A stretch of DNA of 64,000 nt, from the NCBI RefSeq assembly GCF_014333585.1, contig NZ_JACSCW010000006.1, positions 248,001-312,000 of the forward strand. Direction: 5' to 3'. Origin of the DNA: Hymenobacter sp. BT188. Lineage in GTDB: Bacteria > Bacteroidota > Bacteroidia > Cytophagales > Hymenobacteraceae. Below are positions 44,216 to 53,123 of this stretch, in pieces (the first letter of the stretch is position 1; each line of letters begins with the position of its first letter). Both the position numbers and the translations under genes were made by a program. The notes below the pieces were generated by a model that worked only from the letters and a program-made list of their open reading frames with translations, did not search any database and had not been told where the DNA came from.

Positions 44216-44264
44216 ATTCAGCGTGAGCAAGATAATTCCGGCTGGCTAGGCGCGGCGGGCAAGG

Positions 44265-45413
44265 TTAGTAGCGCACCGTTTGCTCCGTCCAGGTGGGGCC
44301 GTCTATGGCAAAGATTCCATTGCGGAAGTGGAGCGGCTCGATACCCAGCTGGGGCACCGTTTCCCAGGCTTCAAGCTTGGGGCTGAAGGGCGCGGGCCGC
44401 TTGTCGTACATGAAGTAGTGGCAGGAGCTCCACAGCTGGCCATCGGGTCCCTCGAAAATGGCGTTGTGGCCGGTTTCCTGGTACGGGTCGGGCGTGTCGG
44501 TGAATTGCAGGTTGCTGTAGCCGCCGTTGCGGGCCATTTCGGCGCGGTATTCTCGCTTGCGGGTACCAAAAATGGGTTCGGGTGAAGCCAGCTCCCAGGG
44601 GCCCAATGGGGTTTTCGAGCGCAGCAGCCCCACCTCGTAGCCCCGCGTCCAGGTCGAGAAAAACATGAAGTACGTGCCGTCGCGCTTCAGCACGAAGGGC
44701 CCCTCGATGCCGCCTACCATCCAGCCTGGATTGTTAGCGTCCTTGGCCCCGCGAAACTGCTTGATCTCGCCCACCAGCTTGCCCGTAGGCAGGTCAATCT
44801 TGGCTTGCCACAGCCCGTTGCCGCTGCAATACAGGTAGGTCTGCCCGTCTTCGTCCTCAAACAGGGTGGCGTCGTTGTTGTATTGCGGCGTCAGCGGGCC
44901 GTTTACCAACTTATAAGGGCCGGTTACTTCATCGGCCGAAAACAGCCAGACGCTGTGCGTGCTCATGCCCTTCGGGTCCTGGGCCGTCACCTGGCCGCTG
45001 TTCACGGTGAGCCAGTATTTCTTTTGGATGTAGTGAATCTCCGGGGCCCAAAACCGACCGTTGTAGGGGGTATTGGGGGGCAAATTTTTGGCGTCAATCA
45101 GCCACGAGTGTTGCCGCCAGTGAATCAGGTCGTCCGACACGAGCAGGCGCACGCCCGGGTTCGGCCCCGACCATACTGGCATCGACGTGCCCGTACAAAA
45201 CCACTGCCGCCCCACTTTAATGATAAAATGGTCGCGCATGGAAATGGCCGTGTCGCGCGTGATGGGATTGGTGTAGCGAAACTCCTTTTTGCCGAGGGCG
45301 TCGCCCGAAGCAGTTGTTTTTTTCGACTGTGTGCAGGCATTCAAGCCCACCGCCAGCAACATGGTGGCCAGCAAACAAGGTTTGTAAAAGAGTAAGCGGA
45401 GTGAAAACATCAT
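44265..45413 (-). CDS. GH43 lipoprotein glycosidase
   Basis: A 382-residue GH43 enzyme with a lipoprotein signal (LLAVGLNACTQS, Cys27), so it is probably outer-membrane or surface anchored, unlike its GH43 neighbours. After NPITRDTAISMRDHFIIKVG come WAPEIHYIQKKYWLTVNSG, NNDATLFEDEDGQTYLYCSGN and the acid region GGIEGPFVLKRDGTYFMFFS. It lacks C-terminal modules. It starts 26 bp after the GH95 stop; substrate likely arabino- or xylo-oligosaccharides. Confidence 0.87.
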   Translation of the reverse strand: MMFSLRLLFYKPCLLATMLLAVGLNACTQSKKTTASGDALGKKEFRYTNPITRDTAISMRDHFIIKVGRQWFCTGTSMPVWSGPNPGVRLLVSDDLIHWRQHSWLIDAKNLPPNTPYNGRFWAPEIHYIQKKYWLTVNSGQVTAQDPKGMSTHSVWLFSADEVTGPYKLVNGPLTPQYNNDATLFEDEDGQTYLYCSGNGLWQAKIDLPTGKLVGEIKQFRGAKDANNPGWMVGGIEGPFVLKRDGTYFMFFSTWTRGYEVGLLRSKTPLGPWELASPEPIFGTRKREYRAEMARNGGYSNLQFTDTPDPYQETGHNAIFEGPDGQLWSSCHYFMYDKRPAPFSPKLEAWETVPQLGIEPLHFRNGIFAIDGPTWTEQTVRY

Positions 45414-45438
45414 ATGCTGAATGATTTTAAGTCAAGAA

Positions 45439-47949
45439 TCAGTTGCCCCGCAGTTCATAAGTCTTGCCGGCCTCCGTGGGGAAATCGTACACGAACGACG
45501 CGGGCAGCGTGGGTTGACGCTTGGGGACTTTTTCGGCTACTAGCGGGGCTTTCACGGGCAGTGTTTGGTAGAATGGATTGGGATTGTCGCCCTGCGCTAA
45601 ACGAAGCACCATTCGACCGGATGATTTCACGGGACTATGCACCCGCACCCGGCAATTGCCCCCCAGACGCGAGGTGATGCGCGCACGGGTAATCTTGCCT
45701 TTGCTCCAGGCCAAGTCTACCACGTAGCCCCCGCGGGCCACCAGACCCGTTACTTCGCCCGTAGGCCAGGCATCGGGCAGGGCGGGCAGTAAATCCAGGA
45801 CGCCATCGTAGCTCTGCACCAGCAGCTCGGCCAAGCCGGCGGTGCAGCCAAAATTGCCGTCAATCTGGAAGGGCGGGTGCGCGTCGAGCAAGTTTGGGTA
45901 GGTGCCGCCGCCCTCGCCCGAGTTGCCGCCCGCCCCGGAGCGCAGGCGCAGTTGCTCGGTGAGCAGCTTATAGGCGTGGTTGCCATCGAGCATGCGGGCC
46001 CAGAAGTTCACCTTCCAGCCCATCGACCAACCCGTGGACGCGTCGCCGCGCTGGGTGAGCGTCACGCGGGCAGCCTCAAACAGCTCGGGCGTGCGGTAGG
46101 GCGAAATCTGACCGCTCGGAAACAGCCCGTAGAGGTGGGAAATGTGGCGATGCTGGTCCTGAGGGTTGTCCACGTCTTGCAACCACTCCTGCACCTGTCC
46201 GTGCTGCCCAATCTGCATGGGCGGTAGTTGCTCGCGCAGGGTGCGCAGGGTGTCGGCAAAGGCGTGGTCGGTGTTCAGCAGCTCGGCGGCCCGGATGGTT
46301 TTCGAGAACAGGTCGAACACCAGCTGGTTGTCCATAGTGGTGCCGGCCACAATGGCAATGCGCTTACCCTGAAGCGTATAGGTATTTTCGGGCGACACCG
46401 ACGGGGCCATTACCCGCCACTGGTGGGTGGGCTCCTCCTGCAACGCATCGACGCAGTAGGCGGCCGCGCCCTTTAGCACGGGGTAGTACTCGCGCAAAAA
46501 CTGCTGGTCGCCGGTGAACTGGTAATGGTTCCAGAGGTGCTGACTGAGCCAGGCCCCGCCCATGGGCCAAAGACCGTACTGCGGCGGGTCGACCTGCCCC
46601 GTGATGCGCCAGATATCGGTGTTGTGGTGCAGCATCCAGCCCCGGGCTCCGTACATCTGGCGAGCGCTCTGTTGGCCGGTTACGCTCAGCTCTTTAAGCA
46701 TGGCGAATAAGGGCTGGTGCAGCTCTGTGAGGTTGGTAGCCTCGGCCGGCCAGTAGTTCATTTCGGTGTTGATGTTCACCGTGTACTTGCTGTCCCAGGG
46801 GCCTTTCAGCTGGTCGTTCCAGATGCCTTGCAGGTTGGCCGGCTGCCCGCCCGGCTGCGACGAGCTGATGAGCAAATAGCGACCATACTGGAAGTACAGC
46901 GCCGCCAAAGCCGGATCCTGGCCCTGGGCAAAGTTTTCAAGGCGCTTGTTGGTGGGCAGCTGGGCGGCCGCCGTCACGCCCAGGTGCAGGCTCACCCGGT
47001 GGAAGTAGCGCTGATAGGCGGCGACGTGGTCGGCCAGCGTCTGCTTATAGAGCTTGCCCACAGCCTTCGCCAGGTAGTCAGTGGCCCGCTCGGCGGCGTT
47101 GCCGCTCACGTCATGGTAGTTGTTGAAGTTCGTGCCAATGGAAATGTAGAGCGTGGCGCTGTTGGCACGCTCAATGCGGATGCCCGCGGCGGTGGTTTGC
47201 ACAGTGCCACCCTCGGCTACGGCCTGCACCCGCGTCTGGAAGCGAATCTTGCCCTTCTGCCCTTCATGCTCACTGCCGCGGCCATCGAGTACTAGCTGGT
47301 CGTTTTCGGTGCGGAGGGTGTGCTGCATCAGGCTTTCGGCGCTAAGCTGGCAGCTGATGCTACCCGGCCGGCTGGCCGTGAGGCGCACGAGTATTACTTG
47401 GTCGGGCAGGGAGGTGAACATCTCGCGCCGGTAGGTAACGCCCCCTACTTGGTAGCTCACTGAGGCCACGGCACGGCCGATGTCCAGGTCGCGCTGGTAG
47501 GCGGTAGCTTGGTCGTGGCCAGGAAAATATAGGTACACGTTGGCGGCCATCTGATAGGGCATGCCGCTGTTGCCGGCGGGTTGCATCTGGCTCTGCGCCA
47601 AAGCCTGCGCCTCCACCAGCCGCCCAGCCAGCAGTTGCGTCCGTAACTGTTGAATCACGGGTAAAGCGTCAGGATTCACGTTGTTGTTCGGCCCGCCCGC
47701 CCAAATGGTTTCCTCATTCAGTTGCAGCCTCTCCCGCTCCGGCGCGCCAAACACCATAGCGCCCAGGCGGCCGTTGCCGAGGGGCAGGGCCTCATTCCAG
47801 TTGGCGGCGGGCCGATCGTACCACAGCCGCAACGGGGTAGGCGCTGGCTTACCCACCGCCACCGCTAACGGCCCGCTAATCCAGCTAAGTAGGAGCAAAA
47901 AAGCCCCCCATAGCCAGTGAAGTTTTCTTATCTGTTCTCTAACTCGCAA
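45439..47949 (-). CDS. GH95 alpha-L-fucosidase / alpha-L-galactosidase
   Basis: An inverting alpha-L-fucosidase-family enzyme of 836 residues with a signal peptide (LLLLSWISGPLAVAVG). Family segments are LRLWYDRPAANWNEALPLGN, RLGAMVFG, LQLNEETIWAGGP, EMNYWPAEATNLTELHQPLF, HNTDIWRITG, MAPSVSPENTY, and HLYGLFPSGQISP. The only start in frame is TTG at 47949. In a xylan locus the substrate is more plausibly L-galactose on complex glucuronoarabinoxylan, an activity known for some Bacteroides GH95 enzymes, than fucose; sequence alone does not decide. Confidence 0.92.
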   Translation of the reverse strand: MRVREQIRKLHWLWGAFLLLLSWISGPLAVAVGKPAPTPLRLWYDRPAANWNEALPLGNGRLGAMVFGAPERERLQLNEETIWAGGPNNNVNPDALPVIQQLRTQLLAGRLVEAQALAQSQMQPAGNSGMPYQMAANVYLYFPGHDQATAYQRDLDIGRAVASVSYQVGGVTYRREMFTSLPDQVILVRLTASRPGSISCQLSAESLMQHTLRTENDQLVLDGRGSEHEGQKGKIRFQTRVQAVAEGGTVQTTAAGIRIERANSATLYISIGTNFNNYHDVSGNAAERATDYLAKAVGKLYKQTLADHVAAYQRYFHRVSLHLGVTAAAQLPTNKRLENFAQGQDPALAALYFQYGRYLLISSSQPGGQPANLQGIWNDQLKGPWDSKYTVNINTEMNYWPAEATNLTELHQPLFAMLKELSVTGQQSARQMYGARGWMLHHNTDIWRITGQVDPPQYGLWPMGGAWLSQHLWNHYQFTGDQQFLREYYPVLKGAAAYCVDALQEEPTHQWRVMAPSVSPENTYTLQGKRIAIVAGTTMDNQLVFDLFSKTIRAAELLNTDHAFADTLRTLREQLPPMQIGQHGQVQEWLQDVDNPQDQHRHISHLYGLFPSGQISPYRTPELFEAARVTLTQRGDASTGWSMGWKVNFWARMLDGNHAYKLLTEQLRLRSGAGGNSGEGGGTYPNLLDAHPPFQIDGNFGCTAGLAELLVQSYDGVLDLLPALPDAWPTGEVTGLVARGGYVVDLAWSKGKITRARITSRLGGNCRVRVHSPVKSSGRMVLRLAQGDNPNPFYQTLPVKAPLVAEKVPKRQPTLPASFVYDFPTEAGKTYELRGN

Positions 47950-48079
47950 AGTAAATGGGTGTTAGATTTAAACTAGTTACCTCGGCAATCGAAGACACAT
48001 GGGGAGCAATTAGACAATTTGTTGCTATGCCTACTAGTGCTGATTGGTGGCTCATCACTGCTTTAGCAAGGCCACTTGA

Positions 48080-50008
48080 CTAAAAAAGCTTCTGAGCAAA
48101 CAGGTACAAATCGTGGCGCCACACGGGCCAGGTGTGGCCGCCGGGGTACTCGCTGTACACGTATTTAATGCCTAGCTCATCCATTTTGGCCCGCATCATC
48201 TTATTGTTGGCGTAGGCAATGTCCTCCGGTCCGCCCATCGAGAGCCACAGCTGCTTGAGGTTGGTATTGATAGTGCCTGCATTGGCTTTCATGAAGGCAT
48301 ACTGCGGGTCGGAGAGTTGGGGGTTGTTGGCAAAAAAGCCCGAGCTAAACACGCCCAGATACTGGAACATATCAGTGTTGCGCATGCCGGCATACAGGGT
48401 TTGCAGTCCGCCCATCGACAGGCCGGCCAGCGCCCGGTTATTGCCCCCCGCCCCTACCCGATAGTTATTTTCCACTACTGGCAGCACGGTTTGCTTCAAC
48501 TCGTCTTCAAAACGCTTTAGAGTCTGCTCGCCGAAGCCCGGCAGGCCGCCGGGGCCGCCCATGTTGCCATCCAGCATCACTACGAGCATGGGCTTGGCCT
48601 TCTTCTCGGCAATCAGGTTGTCCAGAATCAAATCGGCTTTGCCTTGCTGGACCCAGCCGGTTTCGTCTTCGCCTCCGCCGTGCAGCAAGTAGAGCACCGG
48701 GTACTTAGTGGCCGGGTTGGCGTCGTAGCCCGGCGGCGTGTACACGTAGAATTTCCGCCACGAATTAGTCACCTTGGAATAAAACCGCTTCATCCGCACC
48801 TCGCCGTGGGGCACGTCGCGCAGGGCGTAAAAGCTGGTGCCGCGACCGGGAATCTCAATGCCGCTGGCCATGCGACCCATACCGTAGAAGGTGTTGCTGG
48901 CGGGGTCGGCTACGGGCAGGCCGTCGAGCACCAGGGAGTAGTAATGCAGGCCCCGGCTCAGCGTGTCGGTCGTTACGGTCCAGGTGCCGCTGCTGTCTTT
49001 TACCATGTCGTATTTCCGGCCTAGGTCCAACTGCGCCTGCTGCACGCCGGGGGCTTTGAGGCGAAACACGGCCCGGTTATCCGGCAAAATCTGAGGGTAT
49101 TTCGCGTTGCGCACGTTGGTGGCCGCTGGCGTGCCCAGCACGGTGTAGCTGGGCAGCGCCGCCGTATCGACGGGCTTAAACAGAAACTGCGAAAACATAT
49201 ACAGCCCGTTTTTCCAGACCTTAAAGTCGTGCCCGCCCGCTTCGAGGTAATACACGTGGGGCACGCCGTGCTCGTACAGGTAGTCGTGCGTGCGCTGGCT
49301 GATGGGCAGTAAACCATCCGCGTCGCCGCACGAAATCCAGAGGAGCTTGAGTTGCTTTTTGGCTTTGGCGGGGTCAGGCACCAGTTGCTCGGGCAGCTTG
49401 GTGTTGGGAGCCGAAGAAAAGCCCCCCACCCAGGCAAAATTATCCAGGTTGCCCAGCCCGAAGTTCAACGACTGCCCACCGCCCATGGACAGCCCGGCCA
49501 CGGCCCGGTTCTCGCGACTGGTGAGCACGGGGTATTTCTTTTCAACGAAGGGAATAAGGTCAGTCAGCAGGTCTTTTTCGAAGTTGGCAAAGGCCGCCAC
49601 TTTATCCGGACCAAAAACATTGCCCACGGGCCGGTCGTCTTTCATGGCCCGACCGTTGGGCATCACCACCAGCATGGGCTTGAGCTTGCCCGCTGCGTAC
49701 AGATTATCTAAAATCACCTGCGGGCGTCCGCCTTTGAGCCACTCTTTTTCGTCGCCCCCAATGCCGTGCAGCAGGTAGAGCACCGGGTACTTCTTCTTTT
49801 TGGAAAACCCCGGCGGCGTGTATACCAGTGCCTTACGCACCGTGCCCACCGTTTTCGAAGTATAGCTGATACTATCCAGCTTGCCGGTGGCAATACCCGT
49901 CGTGGGTTGGTCGAAGCCCTTGGGCGCTTCCTTCACCGTCAGTTGGGCAAAAGTGCTGCTTACGCTCAGCAGAAACTCACCCAGAATGATAAGCAATACG
50001 TTTTTCAT
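48080..50008 (-). CDS. Bimodular CE1 esterase (CE1 - CBM48-like - CE1)
   Basis: A secreted protein of 642 residues containing two complete esterase modules. The first (about 30-275) has LLHGIGGDEKEWLKGG, nucleophile GLSMGGGQS, GDADGLL and GGHDFKVW. A middle beta module (about 285-385, FRLKAPGVQQAQLDLG ... LHYYSLVLDG) resembles CBM48/E-set domains. The second (about 400-642) has LLHGGGEDETGWVQQG, nucleophile GLSMGGLQT and GGHTWPVW. Both Ser and His positions are intact. Such CE1 modules are feruloyl or acetylxylan esterases, so one chain may remove two different acyl groups. It is 77 bp downstream of a GH43-CBM6 gene. Confidence 0.9.
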   Translation of the reverse strand: MKNVLLIILGEFLLSVSSTFAQLTVKEAPKGFDQPTTGIATGKLDSISYTSKTVGTVRKALVYTPPGFSKKKKYPVLYLLHGIGGDEKEWLKGGRPQVILDNLYAAGKLKPMLVVMPNGRAMKDDRPVGNVFGPDKVAAFANFEKDLLTDLIPFVEKKYPVLTSRENRAVAGLSMGGGQSLNFGLGNLDNFAWVGGFSSAPNTKLPEQLVPDPAKAKKQLKLLWISCGDADGLLPISQRTHDYLYEHGVPHVYYLEAGGHDFKVWKNGLYMFSQFLFKPVDTAALPSYTVLGTPAATNVRNAKYPQILPDNRAVFRLKAPGVQQAQLDLGRKYDMVKDSSGTWTVTTDTLSRGLHYYSLVLDGLPVADPASNTFYGMGRMASGIEIPGRGTSFYALRDVPHGEVRMKRFYSKVTNSWRKFYVYTPPGYDANPATKYPVLYLLHGGGEDETGWVQQGKADLILDNLIAEKKAKPMLVVMLDGNMGGPGGLPGFGEQTLKRFEDELKQTVLPVVENNYRVGAGGNNRALAGLSMGGLQTLYAGMRNTDMFQYLGVFSSGFFANNPQLSDPQYAFMKANAGTINTNLKQLWLSMGGPEDIAYANNKMMRAKMDELGIKYVYSEYPGGHTWPVWRHDLYLFAQKLF

Positions 50009-50085
50009 AGCTTGGGAAAAGGCTTACAGGCCTAGGGAGCGAGCAGGAAAATGGACGGATTACAAGTGGGGGGGCTTTTTGGCTC

Positions 50086-51432
50086 CTATTCGAATTTCAC
50101 CCAGTCAATTTCAACGGGCGTATTCGTTTTGGCGGAAACCACCAGCGTATGCGTACCGGGCTTGACGGTGGTCAGGGGGGCTTTTATCTCCTGCCACTGG
50201 TCACCCTTCGGCACCACTACCTGGACCAGCACCGGGCCAGTAGCCCCATCTACCCGGACTTGCACTGTGCCACCACTCGGGGCGGCCACGCGCATGGTTG
50301 CGGTCTTGAGGGTTTGTTTGCCAAATGCTACCCCGTTGTACTGCACCCACGCTTGGTTGTTGGCCAGCACGGTTTTCCAGCCTTGGAACTTGTTGGCGGT
50401 ATCCAGAAAGGCAACAGAGGCGCCGCTGGCGCTGAGGCGGCTATAGCGGTCCAGTTGAATTTTCTGCTTGGCATCGGTCAGGCCTACCCCACGCAGGGTT
50501 GGCTTAACCTTCCGAATAGAGCCATCGGGCGCGAAGGATAAGCTGTCGATTCTGACCGAGCGGTTCTTGTCGAAGTTGGGCGACAAGTCATTGTGGTGAT
50601 AGAATAGGTACCACTGGTTTTTGAACTCGAGCAAAGAGTGATGATTGGTCCAGCAGCCCGTGGACGACTCGTCCATGATGACGCCCTGCACTTTGAATGG
50701 CCCTAGCGGGCTGGTGCTGGTGGCGTATTCGAGGCGTTCCGTTTTATTGGCCACGTGCGGATACGTTAAGTAATACGTCCCATTCCGCTCAAATACATAC
50801 GGTCCTTCCTTCAAGCCTTTGGTGGGCAACTCCCCCAGGGTTTTAGGCTCAGAGGCAAGCTCCAGCATGTTTTCCTTCAGCTTGGCGCCGAAAATATCTC
50901 CCTGCGACCAGTACAAGTAAGCCTGCCCATCCTTATCAATAAACACGTTAGGGTCGATGCCGCGCACGTTTTTGATGGGTAGCGGCTGCGGTACAAACGG
51001 GCCGGTAGGTTTATCAGCCACGGCTACGCCGATGGTGAAGCCTTTCACGTTGGTAGTGTCCTTGGGCGTGGTGGGGAAGTAGAAATAGTACTTACCGTTG
51101 CGGTAGATGCAATCCGGCGCCCACATGCTGTAGCTGTCGGGCTTCACCCAAGGCACTTTGTTCTGGGTAACGATGACGCCGTGGTCGGTCCAGTCCGTCA
51201 GGTTATTGGAGGAAAAGACGTGGTAGTCCTCCATGCAAAACCAGCCAATGCGCCCGCGCCCCGGCCCGCAGGGAATATCGTGGGACGGATACACATATAC
51301 CTTGTCGCCAAATACTCTCGCCGTTGGATCGGCCGTAAACTGATTGGTGATAAAAGGGTTTTGCGCCGATGCAGTGCCAATTAAAAAAAAGGCAACAACA
51401 ACCAACATGCAGTACGGTTTACGATCTATCAT
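50086..51432 (-). CDS. GH43 glycosidase with C-terminal CBM6-like domain
   Basis: A 448-residue secreted enzyme (signal ends FLIGTASAQ). The GH43 propeller occupies about 24-310: FTADPTARVFGDKVYVYPSHD, YSMWAPDCIYRNGKYYFYFP, RGIDPNVFIDKDGQAYLYWSQ, and acid region LKEGPYVFERNGTYYLTYPH. The C-terminal 120 residues form a CBM6-like beta-sandwich ending PVEIDWVKFE, likely binding xylan or its ends. Probable alpha-L-arabinofuranosidase on arabinoxylan, by resemblance to GH43-CBM6 enzymes. Confidence 0.9.
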   Translation of the reverse strand: MIDRKPYCMLVVVAFFLIGTASAQNPFITNQFTADPTARVFGDKVYVYPSHDIPCGPGRGRIGWFCMEDYHVFSSNNLTDWTDHGVIVTQNKVPWVKPDSYSMWAPDCIYRNGKYYFYFPTTPKDTTNVKGFTIGVAVADKPTGPFVPQPLPIKNVRGIDPNVFIDKDGQAYLYWSQGDIFGAKLKENMLELASEPKTLGELPTKGLKEGPYVFERNGTYYLTYPHVANKTERLEYATSTSPLGPFKVQGVIMDESSTGCWTNHHSLLEFKNQWYLFYHHNDLSPNFDKNRSVRIDSLSFAPDGSIRKVKPTLRGVGLTDAKQKIQLDRYSRLSASGASVAFLDTANKFQGWKTVLANNQAWVQYNGVAFGKQTLKTATMRVAAPSGGTVQVRVDGATGPVLVQVVVPKGDQWQEIKAPLTTVKPGTHTLVVSAKTNTPVEIDWVKFE

Positions 51433-51503
51433 TTGTTGTTTTATTTGTTTATAAATTATCTACACACTTGGCATTAAATAATAAAATTAAATATTATTAG
51501 CGC

Positions 51504-53108
51504 TTATTTATAGTAGTTAATATTATCTGAAATTCGGAAATAATCAAAATCAGCGTAGCCACCCTCATTTTTTGTAGCGTAATTAAATAACCCAAATCGA
51601 TATCCCATAAAATGCGGCAGCGTGTAGGTCATTTTCAGCGGCTTACCTACGGTTTTCCAGGATTTACCGTCGAGGCTATAAAAAAAAGTGGCCACGTCTT
51701 TACGGTCCGTAAAATCACACTCAGCTTTAAAATAAATTTTGTTCTGCGTCATCAGTATGCGCTGCATTTCCATGGGCTTTTCTGATTCCGCGCTCACCAT
51801 GACGATGGCCTTCGTGTCCTTCGTACGCTCCACTCCGACCAGTCCGTAGCGCTTCTGCAATAAGGCCAGGCCGGCAAAATCACCGTCTTTCAGTTGTGAG
51901 ACATCCAGGGCCGTAGTTCCGGAACATACCGGGCCGATGGTGCGCTGGGTGAGCGTATTGCGGGCCAGCAGAAAGGAGGAATCTACGCGGCCGGTGCGCA
52001 GGCGCAGGTAGCCTTTACGGTCGGTGAGCGACCAGAGCGCGTTGTCTGGGTTGTGGTTCCACTGCCACACCAGCGGTAGCGCACGTGCGCCCGGTCGCCG
52101 TTCAAACTCATCTGACGCGACAATGCCGGGAATAAGCCCCTTGCTAGCGGGCAGAGCCAGCGTCTGGGGGGCTTTTCCGGCCGTACCCAGTACGGGCCAG
52201 CCGTCGGTCCAGGTCACTGGCACTAGGTATGGAATACGGCCCACGGCCCCAAAATCGCGGAATAAGTACGAATACCACTGGCCGTCGGGGGTGTCAATGA
52301 GGCCACCCTGCGCCACGCCTAAATCTTGGAGCGCCACCCTACCCTCATAGGGACCGGTTATGTTATCGGCCCGATGAATCACCACCGTCCGCATACCATC
52401 CTTGGGCCAGACGATGTTGAAGAGGTAGTATTTGCCTTTGATCTTGAATAACTGCGAGCCCTCGGCGGGGAGGTTAATATTGGGGCCGGCAGGCGCACTC
52501 GCGTTTTCGATAAGGACTTGTTCCGTCGTGCCAGGCTTCACACCGGAGACGTCGGCAGTTAGCTCTACCAGGCGCAGCTTACCGGCGCCATACACCAAGT
52601 ACACGCGGCCATCGTCATCAAAAAACAAAGAATGGTCGTGGTAGCTGGGCTTAAACGACACGGCTTTCCAGGGGCCTTTTTCAATGTCGCGGGTGGAGTA
52701 GATGTGCGTTTTGCCGGTGGTCTGGGCGAAGGTGCTTACGTAATACGTGCCCTTATGCAGGCGCAGACTGCTGGCCCAGGAACCCCGGCCGTAGGTGCTT
52801 TTGCCATTAGTAAGCGTTAATTCATCTGAGCTGGCCAGCGTATCGTAAGCGTAGTTTATTAATTGCCAATTAATTAAATCCTTGGATTTCATAATCGGTA
52901 CGCCCGGGCTCATATGCATGGTCGTGCTGCTCATGTAATAAATATCTCCCACCCGAATTATCGATATATCCGGCACATCGGCGTGGATAATAGGATTCTG
53001 AGCCTTCTTTGTTTGCGCAAACAGTGGCAAAATAAAAATCGGCGCGATAAGTATTCCGCAGAATAAAACGATTTTATTAAAAAAGCCCCCCACAGAAAAA
53101 GAATACAT
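51504..53108 (-). CDS. GH43 with C-terminal beta-sandwich (GH43_12-like)
   Basis: A 534-residue secreted GH43: NPIIHADVPDISIIRVGDIY, MSPGVPIMKSKDLINWQLIN, YHDHSLFFDDDGRVYLVYG, and acid region EGSQLFKIKGKYYLFNIVW. The C-terminal 200 residues form the GH43_C2/DUF1349-type jelly-roll (VWQWNHNPDN ... YATKNEGGYADFDYF) that helps build the active site in beta-xylosidases and arabinofuranosidases. The gene's 5' end is AT-rich compared with its neighbours. Gap to the GH8 gene is 15 bp. Confidence 0.9.
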   Translation of the reverse strand: MYSFSVGGFFNKIVLFCGILIAPIFILPLFAQTKKAQNPIIHADVPDISIIRVGDIYYMSSTTMHMSPGVPIMKSKDLINWQLINYAYDTLASSDELTLTNGKSTYGRGSWASSLRLHKGTYYVSTFAQTTGKTHIYSTRDIEKGPWKAVSFKPSYHDHSLFFDDDGRVYLVYGAGKLRLVELTADVSGVKPGTTEQVLIENASAPAGPNINLPAEGSQLFKIKGKYYLFNIVWPKDGMRTVVIHRADNITGPYEGRVALQDLGVAQGGLIDTPDGQWYSYLFRDFGAVGRIPYLVPVTWTDGWPVLGTAGKAPQTLALPASKGLIPGIVASDEFERRPGARALPLVWQWNHNPDNALWSLTDRKGYLRLRTGRVDSSFLLARNTLTQRTIGPVCSGTTALDVSQLKDGDFAGLALLQKRYGLVGVERTKDTKAIVMVSAESEKPMEMQRILMTQNKIYFKAECDFTDRKDVATFFYSLDGKSWKTVGKPLKMTYTLPHFMGYRFGLFNYATKNEGGYADFDYFRISDNINYYK

Positions 53109-53123
53109 AAGCTGAGTGTTTAT

